Shown: positions 25,583 through 34,489 of the stretch, piece by piece
Numbering within the stretch: the first letter of the stretch is position 1
How the letters are laid out: each line of letters starts with the position of its first letter
Assembly: GCA_902777355.1 (NCBI GenBank)
Contig: CACYTU010000004.1
Location: 1 to 64,000, forward strand
DNA: 64,000 bases
Direction of reading: 5' to 3'
Origin: an uncultured Lachnospiraceae bacterium
GTDB taxonomy: Bacteria; Bacillota; Clostridia; Lachnospirales; Lachnospiraceae
Program-made: the position numbers and the translations under genes
The notes under the pieces: model-generated
Seen by the model: only the letters and a program-made list of their open reading frames with translations
What the model was told of the DNA's origin: nothing
Databases searched by the model: none

Positions 25583-26971
25583 TTATTCAATTGCCCGGAG
25601 CTGTTCCTGTAGAAGACGCATGTATTCAAGGGCCTTCCCTGTCCTGCCCAGTTCTCCGTGAACATTGGAAAAAACAACAACCTCGACCTGCATTCTGCCC
25701 CCGGACCAGCCTTCCATGACCGCCTGAATACGCCGTGTCATTTCTGCCATCACCGCCTTGTCCAGCCCGTATTTCCGCAGGATATTGATGGCCTCGTCGG
25801 TCATGACGCAGTCCGCCAGTTCCTGTTTCAGGCTGTCAAAGATTTCTTCACGGCTGTAAAGCTCCTCCGACTTCTCTTCCGCCGATTCCCGGGGTACAAA
25901 AGCTTCCTGACAATTTCCGGAGGAATCTTTCCCATTCCCGAAAAGTACGCTCTCCGCAATGTCTGTCAGGATTTCCATCCTGTGGTCCCCGTACTGTGAG
26001 TGGGTATTGCGGATCCCGCCCGCCACCTTAACGAGCTTGCCGATATGGCCCACGAAGAGCATGCGCCTGAAGCCTGCGTCTGCCGCCATCAGGACGGTGT
26101 CATAAATGAAATTGGAGGCAGTCACTGCCGTCTCCAGCGAAAATCCGTATTTTTCCAGGAAAAAATTTTTGCCGTAATTACCGGGTGCCGCCGGCAGAAT
26201 CGTCAGCCCCTCTTCTTTCCTGACCCGCACTTCCACGCGGATTGTATCCAGCAGGGCCTGATCACTCATGGGCTCCACGATCCCGCTGGTCCCCAGGATG
26301 GATATGCCGCCCTCGATGCCCAGTCTGGGATTAAATGTCTTTGCCGCAAGTTCACGTCCTCCAGGAACGGAAATCGTGATGTCCAGCCCCGGCGGAACTG
26401 CATCCGGCCGGTTTTCCCGCTCGTCCCGCAGCACCTCCTGAACCGCCTCCGCGATCATCCGCCTGGGCGTGCTGTTGATGGCAGCGCTGCCCACCGGCTG
26501 GTCCAGCCCGGGTTTTGTCACGCGTCCCACGCCCTCTCCCCCATCGATGTGGATTCCCGGCTTATCGGAGCGGGCTGCAGTGGCATAGATCAGGACATGG
26601 TTTGTGATGTCCGGATCATCTCCGCTGTCCTTGCGGACGGCGCAGGACACAGCTGAAAGTGCTGTATATCCCGGATGTAAAGGACTAAGCCCACCCTGAT
26701 TCTTTTGACAGGGGGCAGGTTCGGACCCGGGGAGAGGTATCTCTTTTCTGTCTTTTCCATGCAGGGAGCAGTTTCCCTGACGGAAACGGATATCCTCTAT
26801 ATCCAGGATCAGCTTCAGCCCTTTCGGGGTCTGCAGACTGACCTGCGAAATGATCCTGCCTGTCAGAAGCATAGCGGCTGCCGCTTTTGCCGCTGCCGCG
26901 GCGCAGCTTCCCGTTGTATATCCCAGGCGCAGTTTTTGCCCGCCCTTTTCAATGTACTCGTTCAGTTCCAT
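25583..26971 (-). CDS. cbiD: CbiD: cobalt-precorrin-5B C1-methyltransferase
   Basis: This 462-residue enzyme methylates C1 after ring contraction in the anaerobic route. It shows LRLGYTTGSCAAAAAKAA at the start, GEGVGRVTKPGL, FNPRLGIEGGISILGTSGIVEPMS, NYGKNF and FVGHIGKLVKVAGG, all CbiD signatures. At 462 residues it is longer than the usual ~370. Extra residues sit at ~68-112 and ~385-420, in the same manner as the other expanded cobamide genes here. The ribosome binding site is weak (TGGTAG). Confidence 0.92.
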   Translation of the reverse strand: MELNEYIEKGGQKLRLGYTTGSCAAAAAKAAAAMLLTGRIISQVSLQTPKGLKLILDIEDIRFRQGNCSLHGKDRKEIPLPGSEPAPCQKNQGGLSPLHPGYTALSAVSCAVRKDSGDDPDITNHVLIYATAARSDKPGIHIDGGEGVGRVTKPGLDQPVGSAAINSTPRRMIAEAVQEVLRDERENRPDAVPPGLDITISVPGGRELAAKTFNPRLGIEGGISILGTSGIVEPMSDQALLDTIRVEVRVRKEEGLTILPAAPGNYGKNFFLEKYGFSLETAVTASNFIYDTVLMAADAGFRRMLFVGHIGKLVKVAGGIRNTHSQYGDHRMEILTDIAESVLFGNGKDSSGNCQEAFVPRESAEEKSEELYSREEIFDSLKQELADCVMTDEAINILRKYGLDKAVMAEMTRRIQAVMEGWSGGRMQVEVVVFSNVHGELGRTGKALEYMRLLQEQLRAIE

Positions 26972-27080
26972 TTATCTACCAGAAAGCTATCCGCCGAAAC
27001 TCGTCTGTCAAAAAGTCATCCAACGGAAGGTCATTCGTTGAAATCTGTCCGTCTAAAAGCTTGTCCTTCGGAAAGTTCTA

Positions 27081-27722
27081 TCATTTCATGTTATAAAGGA
27101 TGGCATTGCAGATTGCGGCCGCGACATTGCTGCCGCCTTTCCTGCCGCGGTTGCAGATATAGGGCACACCGGAGGCCATGATCCTCTCCTTGGCCTGCAC
27201 GACATTGACGAATCCCACGGGAACCGCGATCACCAGTTCAGGCATATAGCCCTGGTGGATTTTTTCCTCCAGAGCCAGAAGGGCTGTCGGGGCATTTCCG
27301 ACAGCAAAAATAAGAGGAATGCCCTTTTCCTTTGCCTCCCGGACCGCCTTGTCCACGGCTGCAGCGGATCTGGTCGTCCCGTCCTCCCCGGCCTGCAGTG
27401 CCACTTCGGGATCCGCGACATAACAGTGAACCTGGCCTCCGAAAGCAGCCAGCTTCCTTTTGTTTATTCCGGACATGGCCATGGTTGTGTCCGTGACAAT
27501 ATGAGCTCCACGCCGGATGGCGTCGGAGGCTTTTTCCAGAACCCTTTCACTGAATGCCAGGGTATCAAGATATTCGAAGTCTGCGGTCGTGTGGATTGCC
27601 CGCAGGATCACATGCTTTTTATCTTCCGGAATCTCTCTTCCCTGCTCCCGCAGTTCCTTCTCTATTATCCGAAAGCTTGTTTTTTCTATATCCGCCGGAA
27701 GGACATGTTCGATTTCAATCAT
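27081..27722 (-). CDS. cbiC: CbiC: cobalt-precorrin-8 methylmutase
   Basis: This 213-residue enzyme moves the C11 methyl to C12 to give cobyrinate. It has IEKTSFRIIEKEL near the N-terminus, VILRAIHTTADFEYLD with the catalytic His, IVTDTTMAMSGINKRKL, and the end motif CNRGRKGGSNVAAAICNAI. I choose the start at MIEIEH because GAGGAG lies six bases upstream and the family begins there; an upstream in-frame extension of 22 residues has no support. It is the first gene after the cob operon promoter. Confidence 0.92.
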   Translation of the reverse strand: MIEIEHVLPADIEKTSFRIIEKELREQGREIPEDKKHVILRAIHTTADFEYLDTLAFSERVLEKASDAIRRGAHIVTDTTMAMSGINKRKLAAFGGQVHCYVADPEVALQAGEDGTTRSAAAVDKAVREAKEKGIPLIFAVGNAPTALLALEEKIHQGYMPELVIAVPVGFVNVVQAKERIMASGVPYICNRGRKGGSNVAAAICNAILYNMK

Positions 27723-27845
27723 CTGTTCTCCTCTTAGACGTTTTTTTACAACGCCCGAACCGACATCCCGCAGCGCAGGGCATGACACTGATTCGTCCGA
27801 AAATCCACATTGTCAGCGCCCTGAGCGCATTTTTTGCCAAATTGT
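27723..27845 (-). other. Leader of the cbiC operon
   Basis: About 120 nt lie between the -10 box and the cbiC start. I looked for a cobalamin riboswitch core (a GCCxCTG-type box) here and do not see one, so this operon seems to lack its own B12 riboswitch. Confidence 0.5.
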
Positions 27846-27887
27846 ATTATAACATGAATAATAAAACCCTTTGGTAATTATTATTGC
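27846..27887 (-). promoter_or_regulatory. cbiC operon promoter with AATAATTACCAA motif
   Basis: On the minus strand TATAAT (27851-27846) lies exactly 19 nt after the motif TAATTACCAA (ending at 27871). An inverted copy TTTGGTAATT lies further upstream at about 27912-27921, forming a wide dyad. The same motif with the same 19-nt spacing precedes the TATAAT upstream of the riboswitch at 49419-49460. Confidence 0.65.
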
Positions 27888-28000
27888 CATTTACAGTAAA
27901 ACAAACAAAATTACCAAATCAAAATACTAATCACAGTTCCGGTCTGCAGTTTATTTCACACATCTCATGGGAAACCACACGGGTTTTGTAAGGTAAAAAA

Positions 28001-28039
28001 GCCCCGGCTCTCTGCCATACACAGGCAGTTCTCCGGGGC
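28001..28039 (-). terminator. Terminator of the NADAR gene
   Basis: GCCCCGG (28001-28007) and CCGGGGC (28033-28039) form the base of a long hairpin with an inner stem. The minus strand then has six T residues; the plus strand has TTTTGACTTTT, so it may work both ways. Confidence 0.85.
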
Positions 28040-28202
28040 TTTTGACTTTTATGAATTATCAGTCTGTATCAGTCTGGTTTTATTTCAGGTAAAGATTCCG
28101 GCTTTCGCGCAAGAGTGTAACCCGCGTGGATTCCCGTTTTTTCCGTATGAGCTTATCCTGCAAGTCTTGCGCGATGAAGCATTAAGCTCAAAGCTGAAAG
28201 AC

Positions 28203-29357
28203 TCAGATAATCCCCAGTTTCATCATTTCATCCAGATCGTAAAGAAGCGCATAGAATCCCTCTTCGGGGATATCATCAGGCAGATCTTCGGCAGGTACAT
28301 CGGCTGTGTTTTCCTGCGAAATGTCGGAAGGCTCTTCTGTCATAGAAAGCGGGACGGGGGCCTCTTCCGATGCAGCCGCAGGCTCGGCACCGAATTCCAG
28401 AACAGCCGCCGGAGCCGCATTTGTATCCTCTTCCGTGCTGACATTAGTATCTCCGGTGTCGGCTTCATCTGCTGCCGGAGCTGCTGCCTGCTCTTCGGGT
28501 ACGGCAGTGGTTTCCGAATCGGAAACGGCTTCCGCCGCTGTCTCCTGATCCGGCTCCGGAACTGCCGCCGCTGCTGCCCTTGCTTTGGCACGGTTCAGGG
28601 CGTTCTCAATGTCAGCCGCATTGCCGGCTATGACGCGCTCCATTGTGACGAGAGGAATTCTGTTGAGATTGCCCACATTATCGGACGTTGCCAGGAAAAG
28701 TTCCAGATACTGCCTGGCTGTGTCAAGGTAAGCCCGGACGGATTCTTTGGCGCCCGGAAGGGCAGCGATTTCCTGCAGGGTCATCTTTCCGATCGGTGTC
28801 TGCAGAATAAAAGGGGCCTTGGGAAAAACATATGCTTCATCAGCTCCGACAAGACGGTCTGCGCAGCGCAGATCAGCGCGCACCTGCATGAGGGCCTTTC
28901 CTGTCATATTCCTGTTTTTCCATTTTGCAGGGTCGCGGACCCATTCTTCGCTCGGAGGAAGTATGCGGTCCAGAAGTCCTTCTTTGGGGATTTCAACCAG
29001 GAGACGGAAGCCCGTAGAAAGCAGCTTTTTGCGAAGCTCCGGATTCTGCAGGAACTTTTGGCGCATGCCCAGGCGCATAATCTGCTGGCGCACTTCCTCC
29101 CAGCTGTTATTTTCCAGCAGCCGCTGCTTCTTGGAGATCTTTACCAGGGCTGCGGAGTCGCCGCCGCATTCAAGGACTTTTTCCGCAGTGGCCTTGCTGC
29201 GTCCGAAGAGCGCCCTCATGTAATAGAGGAATTGTTCTACGGACTCAAAGCGGGTCCCTATATAAGTAAAGGGCGCCTGATATTGGTTGCTGAATTCTCC
29301 CCATTCACCGTCCGGTGTTTTGAAGACGATAATCTTATCTCCGTTCAATTCTGCCAT
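28203..29357 (-). CDS. NADAR-domain (YbiA-like) protein with acidic repeat tail
   Basis: This ~384-residue protein carries a NADAR-type domain at residues ~1-170, a family linked to hydrolysis of N-glycosidic bonds in ADP-ribose-like or riboflavin-intermediate substrates. The opening WGEFSNQY, then APFTYIGTRFESVEQFLYY and LRCADRL, match its pattern. The middle (~170-250) is helical. The tail (~250-375) is Ala/Glu/Pro-rich and low complexity, ending with a conserved-looking LLYDLDEMMKLGII. The start MAELNG is preceded by GAGAGGAGG at nine bases. It has its own promoter and terminator, although it sits between two cobamide gene blocks, so it is probably an independent unit. Confidence 0.7.
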   Translation of the reverse strand: MAELNGDKIIVFKTPDGEWGEFSNQYQAPFTYIGTRFESVEQFLYYMRALFGRSKATAEKVLECGGDSAALVKISKKQRLLENNSWEEVRQQIMRLGMRQKFLQNPELRKKLLSTGFRLLVEIPKEGLLDRILPPSEEWVRDPAKWKNRNMTGKALMQVRADLRCADRLVGADEAYVFPKAPFILQTPIGKMTLQEIAALPGAKESVRAYLDTARQYLELFLATSDNVGNLNRIPLVTMERVIAGNAADIENALNRAKARAAAAAVPEPDQETAAEAVSDSETTAVPEEQAAAPAADEADTGDTNVSTEEDTNAAPAAVLEFGAEPAAASEEAPVPLSMTEEPSDISQENTADVPAEDLPDDIPEEGFYALLYDLDEMMKLGII

Positions 29358-29569
29358 GATGCGCAGCCTCCTCTCTTTCATTACGAAGGTGTATCACAGT
29401 TCACGCCCCTCCTGAACCGGGCATCCTTTTAGATTCGGGCATCCCCTTTGATCCGGCCGGATCCGTCCGCCTTGTGCTGCGGAACCGTTGCGCTTGGGGA
29501 GGAGTATAGGACCCCCCTGCCTCACAGGTCCGCTTTTGTCCGCGGTTCACGGGTAAAAATCGTGATTTA

Positions 29570-29598
29570 ATTATATCGCTCTGGCGGGGAATTTACAA
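29570..29598 (-). promoter_or_regulatory. Promoter for the NADAR gene
   Basis: On the minus strand TTGTAA (29598-29593), a 17-nt spacer and a consensus TATAAT (29575-29570). The leader to the start codon is about 210 nt and contains a GGACC...GGTCC-type stem. I see no recognised riboswitch in it. Confidence 0.65.
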
Positions 29599-29712
29599 TA
29601 AAACCGACTGTCGTCCGCTGCTGTTTTGTACATGATTTGTGCATGTTTTGCACCTGTTCTGCGTCTTCCGGAGCGTATGTTGTCACCCTGGGGAAATCCC
29701 ATCCTGAAGGGC

Positions 29713-31482
29713 TTAAGCGATTGGATTTCCGCCTCCCTGCTCCAGGATCTCGTAAATTTTTTTCATATCCAGATATCTGCGCATGGTGTCCGCCAGAATG
29801 TCGTACTGGGTCTCTTTATAGGTCCGGCTGTCCGTTTCCTGCACGGTCTTTTCCCCTTCTTCCGGGAAAGTCCGCAGCGTCACCCCTTTGTGGTCCGCCA
29901 GGATTTCCACAATTCTTCGGGCAATGCCGGGAGCATCGAATACGCCGTGGACATATGTGCCGTATATGTTTCCGCAGGCGGTCCCGTCCGGAGATTCGAT
30001 TCCGGTCCTCTGAACTTTGATGACGCTGAAACTGCCATCACAAGGGCTTCCGCAGGGAATCCCGGCGGTTTTTCCCGTGGTTTTTCCTGTGGTTTTCCCT
30101 GTGATTTTCCCTGTGTTATTTCCAACGTTTTTTTCAGTGGTGTTTCCGGTGGTATTTCCAACGCTTTTTTCAGTGGGGTTTCCGGTGTTATTTTCAACGC
30201 TTTTTTCAGTGGTGTTTCCGGTGGTATTTCCAACGCTTTTTTCAGTGGGGTTTCCGGTGTTCTGAGAGGTGCGGCCCATGTGGATCTCATAGCCCTCAAT
30301 CTCCATTCCGCCCAGGCCCTTTAGGATTCCGGGAAGCTCAGCGATCCTGCCGCTCACGCGGGTGCGCCGCTTTTCCTTTGAAAAAACAGTCTCTGTCTCC
30401 AGAAATCCCAGTCCCGGGGCACTGCCGCCCTCTTCGGTCTGATCGGGGTCAGAGATCGAGCGCCCCAGCATCTGATAACCGCCGCAGACACCGAAAATCG
30501 GGCATCCCCGCATGCGCAGGTCATTTATGGCAGCTGCCATGCCGGTCTCTCTGAGCCAGCGCAGATCCGCCATGGTGTTCTTGGTCCCCGGCAGAATGAT
30601 CATATCTGGATTTCCCAGAGCGGAAGGTTTTGAGACATAGCGCAGGTCCGCTTCCTGTATTCTGGAAAAAACATTGAAATCCGTAAAATTGGACAGATGG
30701 GGCAGGCGTATGACCACGATCTCCACAGGTTTGCCCGCCGGAGGACGGTTGGTCTGCGAGAGCTGGGGCGAGAGGGAATCCTCATCGTCTATGTCCAGCT
30801 GCATAAAGGGGATCACGCCGACCACAGGTACGCCGCCCCGTTCCTCCAGCATGACAATGCCGGGATCCAGAATGGTCTTGTCCCCGCGGAATTTATTGAT
30901 GATAAAGCCCTTGAGCAGGGCCTGTTCGTCCGGCTCCAGCAGCATATGGGTTCCCAGCAGCTGGGCAAAGACGCCGCCGCGGTCAATGTCGCCCGCCAGC
31001 AGTACAGGCGCGCCGACCGCTTTGGCAAGTCCCATATTTACAATATCGTCTTTCTTCAGATTGATCTCCGCCGGACTCCCCGCGCCCTCGATCACGATAA
31101 TGTCGTACTCAGCAGCGAGCGAGTTGTAGGCCTCCAGAACCATGGGCATCAGGCTCTTTTTATAGGCAAAATATTTCCGGGCATCCATATCGCCCAGGAC
31201 CTCTCCGTTGACGATCACCTGGGAGCCCGTATCTGTCGTGGGCTTGAGCAGAATGGGGTTCATCCGCACATCCGGCGCAATGCCTGCCGCCTCCGCCTGC
31301 ATGACCTGGGCGCGGCCCATCTCCAGACCGTCCTCCGTGATAAAAGAGTTCAGGGCCATATTCTGGGATTTAAAGGGAGCGACCCGATATCCGTCCTGGC
31401 GGAAGATCCTGCACAGGCCGGCTGCCAGAAGGCTCTTGCCGGCGTTGGACATGGTTCCCTGGATCATGATTGCTTTTGCCAT
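29713..31482 (-). CDS. cbiP: CbiP/CobQ: cobyric acid synthase with repeat insert
   Basis: This 589-residue ATP- and glutamine-dependent amidotransferase amidates the b, d, e and g side chains. The N-terminal dethiobiotin-synthetase-like domain has [18 protein letters not shown] and [10 protein letters not shown]. The amidotransferase domain has [12 protein letters not shown] with the nucleophilic Cys and a C-terminal [10 protein letters not shown] with the catalytic His. About 70 residues (~409-478) of [15 protein letters not shown] repeats are inserted ahead of the final catalytic block, accounting for the extra length over ~500. GGAGA lies ten bases before ATG. It follows cobT with ~90 bp spacing. 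Confidence 0.93.
   Translation of the reverse strand: MAKAIMIQGTMSNAGKSLLAAGLCRIFRQDGYRVAPFKSQNMALNSFITEDGLEMGRAQVMQAEAAGIAPDVRMNPILLKPTTDTGSQVIVNGEVLGDMDARKYFAYKKSLMPMVLEAYNSLAAEYDIIVIEGAGSPAEINLKKDDIVNMGLAKAVGAPVLLAGDIDRGGVFAQLLGTHMLLEPDEQALLKGFIINKFRGDKTILDPGIVMLEERGGVPVVGVIPFMQLDIDDEDSLSPQLSQTNRPPAGKPVEIVVIRLPHLSNFTDFNVFSRIQEADLRYVSKPSALGNPDMIILPGTKNTMADLRWLRETGMAAAINDLRMRGCPIFGVCGGYQMLGRSISDPDQTEEGGSAPGLGFLETETVFSKEKRRTRVSGRIAELPGILKGLGGMEIEGYEIHMGRTSQNTGNPTEKSVGNTTGNTTEKSVENNTGNPTEKSVGNTTGNTTEKNVGNNTGKITGKTTGKTTGKTAGIPCGSPCDGSFSVIKVQRTGIESPDGTACGNIYGTYVHGVFDAPGIARRIVEILADHKGVTLRTFPEEGEKTVQETDSRTYKETQYDILADTMRRYLDMKKIYEILEQGGGNPIA
30055..30268 (-). repeat. In-frame repeat insert within cbiP
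   Basis: Seven or more degenerate copies of 24- and 33-bp units with TTTTCAGTGG(T/G)GTTTCC encode Asn/Thr/Gly/Glu-rich repeats. The units are irregular and lie within the coding frame, so this is not a CRISPR array. Confidence 0.88.
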
Positions 31483-31570
31483 AAAGTATGTTCTCCAAAA
31501 TCTGTTTCGCGGACATTCCCCGCCCGTCAGTTTTCGCGGATAATTCCGGCAAGCTGCTTTTTTCCGGGCA

Positions 31571-32923
31571 CTACTGTTTCTGCATGGCGCGCAGTTCTGT
31601 CAGGTATCCGTCGTCGATCCTCGCCTGTTCGAAGGTAGCCATTTCATTCATCAGGGCGCAGGATGCCTCCAGAATCTGAAATGCCAGAGGACACCCGCTG
31701 CCCTCCCCCAGTCTCATGTTCATGTGCAGCCAGGGATCCAGACCAAGCTCCTGAGCCGCACGCATATATCCGATTTCATCCGAGACATGGGAGGGGAACA
31801 TGAAATCTCTGGAAAAACCGCACAGCCGCTGGGCGCAGAGCGCCGCGACAATGGAAATAAATCCGTCGATCACCACAGGGATTCTATAGATGGCGGCTCC
31901 CAGGAAAACGCCGCACATGCCGGCTATGTCCAGTCCCCCGACCTTTGCGATCACGTCGATGGGGTCCGGATCGATATGGGGATCCTCGCTTTTATCTTCC
32001 GCATTCTCCCTGTCGCAGGAACACTTCAGTCCGTGCAGTTCCAGGGCCCGGACAATCACTTTTTTCTTTTTTTCGAATGCGGCGTCAGTGAGGCCGCCGC
32101 CCCGGCCGGTGACGTCCTCCACCGCAAGGTCCGTCAGTGCAGCCAGCACCGCGGAGGAAGTCGTCGTATTTCCGATTCCCATTTCACCGACTCCGATCAC
32201 GTCGATCCCGTCCTCACAGGCCTGCCCGGCACGCTCGATTCCGACCATTATTGCCTTCACGGCCTCCTGACGGGTCATGGCGGCTTCCCTGACCAGATTT
32301 CCGGTTCCGCGGCGGATCCGGCGCTGCAGGATTCCGCATCCCTCCTCTTCATAGGGAGTGGCGATTCCGATATCGACTACCTCGACTTCATTTCCGAAAT
32401 GCGCTGCCAGTGAGGACATTCCGGTGAGGTGCCTGGTCATATTCAAGGCCTGGGCAAGCGTGACGATCTGCGGTGTGGAAGAGACTCCCTCTTCCACGAC
32501 GCCATTGTCCGCGCACATGACGATGATCCGCCTCCGGTCCAGAGTGTTTTTCACTTTTCCTGTGATGCCGGCAAGCTGAACTGCCGCGTCTGTGAGTTTT
32601 CCCAGACTTCCGGGCGGTGCCGCCAGGGACTGCACATAGTCCTCCGCCGCGCGCGCCGCTGCCGGGTCCGCTCCCCGGATCTCTTCTATCCGCTCTCTGA
32701 GTTTTTCTTCCAGGTCTGTTTTCATTTCTTCCGCATCTATTTTCATTTCTTCTGAACCCGCTTTTATCTCTTCCACATCTATTATGCTCTCTTCTGAACC
32801 TGTTTTTATTTCTTCCGGGTCTTTTCTCTTTTCTTCTGAGCCTGCTCTCATTTCCTCCGGGTCTTTTCTCTTTTCTTCTGAGCCTGCTCTCATTTCCTCC
32901 GGGTCTTTTCTCTTTTTTACCAT
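31571..32923 (-). CDS. cobT: CobT: nicotinate-nucleotide-dimethylbenzimidazole phosphoribosyltransferase
   Basis: CobT makes alpha-ribazole phosphate from a lower-ligand base and NaMN. The 450-residue protein has an N-terminal extension of ~75 residues formed by [18 protein letters not shown] repeats. The enzyme proper follows: PPGSLGKL near residue 103, [43 protein letters not shown], and the C-terminal LRLGEGSG with the catalytic Glu. AGGA precedes the ATG at 32923. It starts a leftward unit with cbiP, divergent from the cobC-like gene. Confidence 0.93.
   Translation of the reverse strand: MVKKRKDPEEMRAGSEEKRKDPEEMRAGSEEKRKDPEEIKTGSEESIIDVEEIKAGSEEMKIDAEEMKTDLEEKLRERIEEIRGADPAAARAAEDYVQSLAAPPGSLGKLTDAAVQLAGITGKVKNTLDRRRIIVMCADNGVVEEGVSSTPQIVTLAQALNMTRHLTGMSSLAAHFGNEVEVVDIGIATPYEEEGCGILQRRIRRGTGNLVREAAMTRQEAVKAIMVGIERAGQACEDGIDVIGVGEMGIGNTTTSSAVLAALTDLAVEDVTGRGGGLTDAAFEKKKKVIVRALELHGLKCSCDRENAEDKSEDPHIDPDPIDVIAKVGGLDIAGMCGVFLGAAIYRIPVVIDGFISIVAALCAQRLCGFSRDFMFPSHVSDEIGYMRAAQELGLDPWLHMNMRLGEGSGCPLAFQILEASCALMNEMATFEQARIDDGYLTELRAMQKQ
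32705..32920 (-). repeat. In-frame repeat at the 5' end of cobT
   Basis: Three near-perfect 45-bp copies and further degenerate ones (TTTTCTCTTTTCTTCTGAGC type) encode the charged N-terminal extension of CobT. The first copy begins just after the start codon. Confidence 0.92.
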
Positions 32924-33018
32924 GTTTTTTTCCTGCCTTACGCCGCCGGATGATTTCCTGGTTTTTATCCTACCTTACGCCGCCGGATGATTTTTTAAAA
33001 ATTTTTTCAGTAAGAACA

Positions 33019-33055
33019 ATTATATCACGCGCACGGGATTCTCTTTTGCTATAAT
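33019..33055. promoter_or_regulatory. Divergent -10 boxes between cobT and the cobC-like gene
   Basis: A minus-strand TATAAT (33024-33019) points to cobT and a plus-strand TATAAT (33050-33055) points to the phosphatase gene. Neither has a convincing -35, so both may need an activator. Confidence 0.4.
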
Positions 33056-33207
33056 TTCAGATTTTTTGCACTTTATGTCCAGTTCCTGATACACTATGTT
33101 TGAGGCTGTGTTTGAGGTGCAAAACATTATCATCAAGCCGACAGGAACTGCACCGGACTGCGGGCTTCTGCCCGCCGCAGAGACTGCGGGACAGGGAGTT
33201 TTTTTGT

Positions 33208-34020
33208 ATGAATATCTATTTGATCAGACATGGTCTGACGACCCCCGGCGAAGAGGGAAGATATCAGGGTTTTCTGGACGAAAGTCTGTCGGACAAGGGC
33301 AGGGCGCAGCTGGCAGAAGCTCCGCAAAAGCCCTCTCACGTCTATGTCTCCCCAGCGAAACGCGCGCGCGAAACCGCCTCGATCCTGTTTCCCGGGGCAG
33401 AACAGATCTGTGTGCCCGGACTTTGGGAGATGAACTTCGGGATTTTTGAGGGCCGCACCTGGAAAGAGATGGAAAACGATGCCCGCTACCGCGAATGGGT
33501 GGACGGCATGTGTCTTGGCACCTGCCCCGGCGGCGAGAGCCACGCCTCCTTCTCAGCCCGTGTCTGCAGGGCTTTCCAATTTGTTCTCGACACAGAAAAA
33601 AAATGGCAGAAAAAAAACGAGACCAGTGGTCTGTCTGTTCCTTCCGCCGGAGAAGGACGCTTCGAAGAAGACATTTTCATCGTGTCCCACGGCGGTACCC
33701 AGATGGCCATCCTTGAGAGATGGGGACGTCCCGCCCGCGACTATTACAGCTGGCAGCGCCCATGCGGCTGCGGCTGGAAGCTGTCTCTGAAAGAACCTGA
33801 AAAAAAGCCGGCCGGCAACGATGAACAGAAAGCCTCTGAACCGGACATAAAATTCTCAGATGACTGTGGAAAAAATCCCGATAACTGCGATAAGAATACA
33901 GATGACTGCGGGGAAAGTACAGATAACTGCGTAAAGAAACGAAATGAATGCGGAAGGAATACGTATAACAGCGGCTGTATGGAACTGCTGGTTCTGGAGG
34001 AAGTGACTCTGATTCGCTGA
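33208..34020 (+). CDS. cobC: CobC-like histidine phosphatase (alpha-ribazole phosphatase)
   Basis: This 271-residue phosphoglycerate-mutase-type phosphatase would remove the phosphate from alpha-ribazole-5'-phosphate or cobamide phosphate. The catalytic motif LIRHG is at residues 5-9. RARET, WEMNFGIFEGRTW and IVSHGG (second catalytic His) follow. I choose the ATG at 33208 since the catalytic motif starts right after it. The last ~70 residues are a repeat-rich tail (DDCGKN / DNCDKN / DDCGES) with regularly spaced cysteines. It diverges from cobT; a small membrane-protein gene follows after 16 bp. Confidence 0.85.
   Translation: MNIYLIRHGLTTPGEEGRYQGFLDESLSDKGRAQLAEAPQKPSHVYVSPAKRARETASILFPGAEQICVPGLWEMNFGIFEGRTWKEMENDARYREWVDGMCLGTCPGGESHASFSARVCRAFQFVLDTEKKWQKKNETSGLSVPSAGEGRFEEDIFIVSHGGTQMAILERWGRPARDYYSWQRPCGCGWKLSLKEPEKKPAGNDEQKASEPDIKFSDDCGKNPDNCDKNTDDCGESTDNCVKKRNECGRNTYNSGCMELLVLEEVTLIR
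33850..33970 (+). repeat. In-frame repeat in the cobC-like tail
   Basis: Five copies of a ~21-24-bp unit (GATGACTGTGGAAAAAAT type) encode Asp/Asn-x-Cys repeats near the C-terminus. Confidence 0.8.
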
Positions 34021-34036
34021 AGAGGAGGATAGAAAT

Positions 34037-34327
34037 ATGCTTAAAAAAGCCGGACTTATGGCTGCAGGCATCGTGGTCGGACTGGTGATCACCGGAGTGC
34101 TGATGGAGCAGGAACGGCGTCGGGAGGAAGAATCCTCCGGCGGCGCGGAAAAAAAGAACGGTCTCTACGCCGAGATCAGCGGAAACACTGTGCGCATGTA
34201 TGAATTAAAAGACGGACATTTCTGCGGATATACCGAGACAAAAGTCTTTGAGAGCAGCGACAAGGCCATGGAATGGGTGGTCAAAGAGACCGATGCCAAG
34301 CTGATCATCAAGGGAGAGGACACCTGA
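34037..34327 (+). CDS. Small membrane-anchored protein, unknown function
   Basis: I do not recognise this 96-residue protein. Residues ~5-23 form one hydrophobic segment (GLMAAGIVVGLVITGVL), followed by a charged ERRREEE stretch and a ~60-residue soluble part with alternating beta/alpha character. GAGGAGG lies seven bases upstream of ATG, and it begins 16 bp after the cobC-like gene, so the two are probably co-transcribed. Confidence 0.75.
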   Translation: MLKKAGLMAAGIVVGLVITGVLMEQERRREEESSGGAEKKNGLYAEISGNTVRMYELKDGHFCGYTETKVFESSDKAMEWVVKETDAKLIIKGEDT

Positions 34328-34489
34328 CTGCTGCCGGCAGGCACAGGATGACCACTGGCAGGCATGCTGCCATTTACAGCTGCGGATGACAGCAGGCCTG
34401 AGGCTTGCAGAATACTTTTACGGGCGAGGTCAGCAGCAATCATTTCAGGCAGAAAAGCCTGACCGTAATCGTTTGAGGAGACACAGCAT

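Noticed and set aside
27723..28000. B12 riboswitch ahead of cbiC
   Set aside because: I looked for the conserved aptamer core and B12 box on the minus strand and found neither. Only a promoter with the TAATTACCAA motif is visible.
30055..30268. Repeat cluster that could suggest a CRISPR array
   Set aside because: The units are irregular (24 and 33 bp), lack unique spacers, and lie in frame within cbiP. The same holds for arrays at 13740-13930, 22375-22580 and 37010-37317. No cas genes are present.
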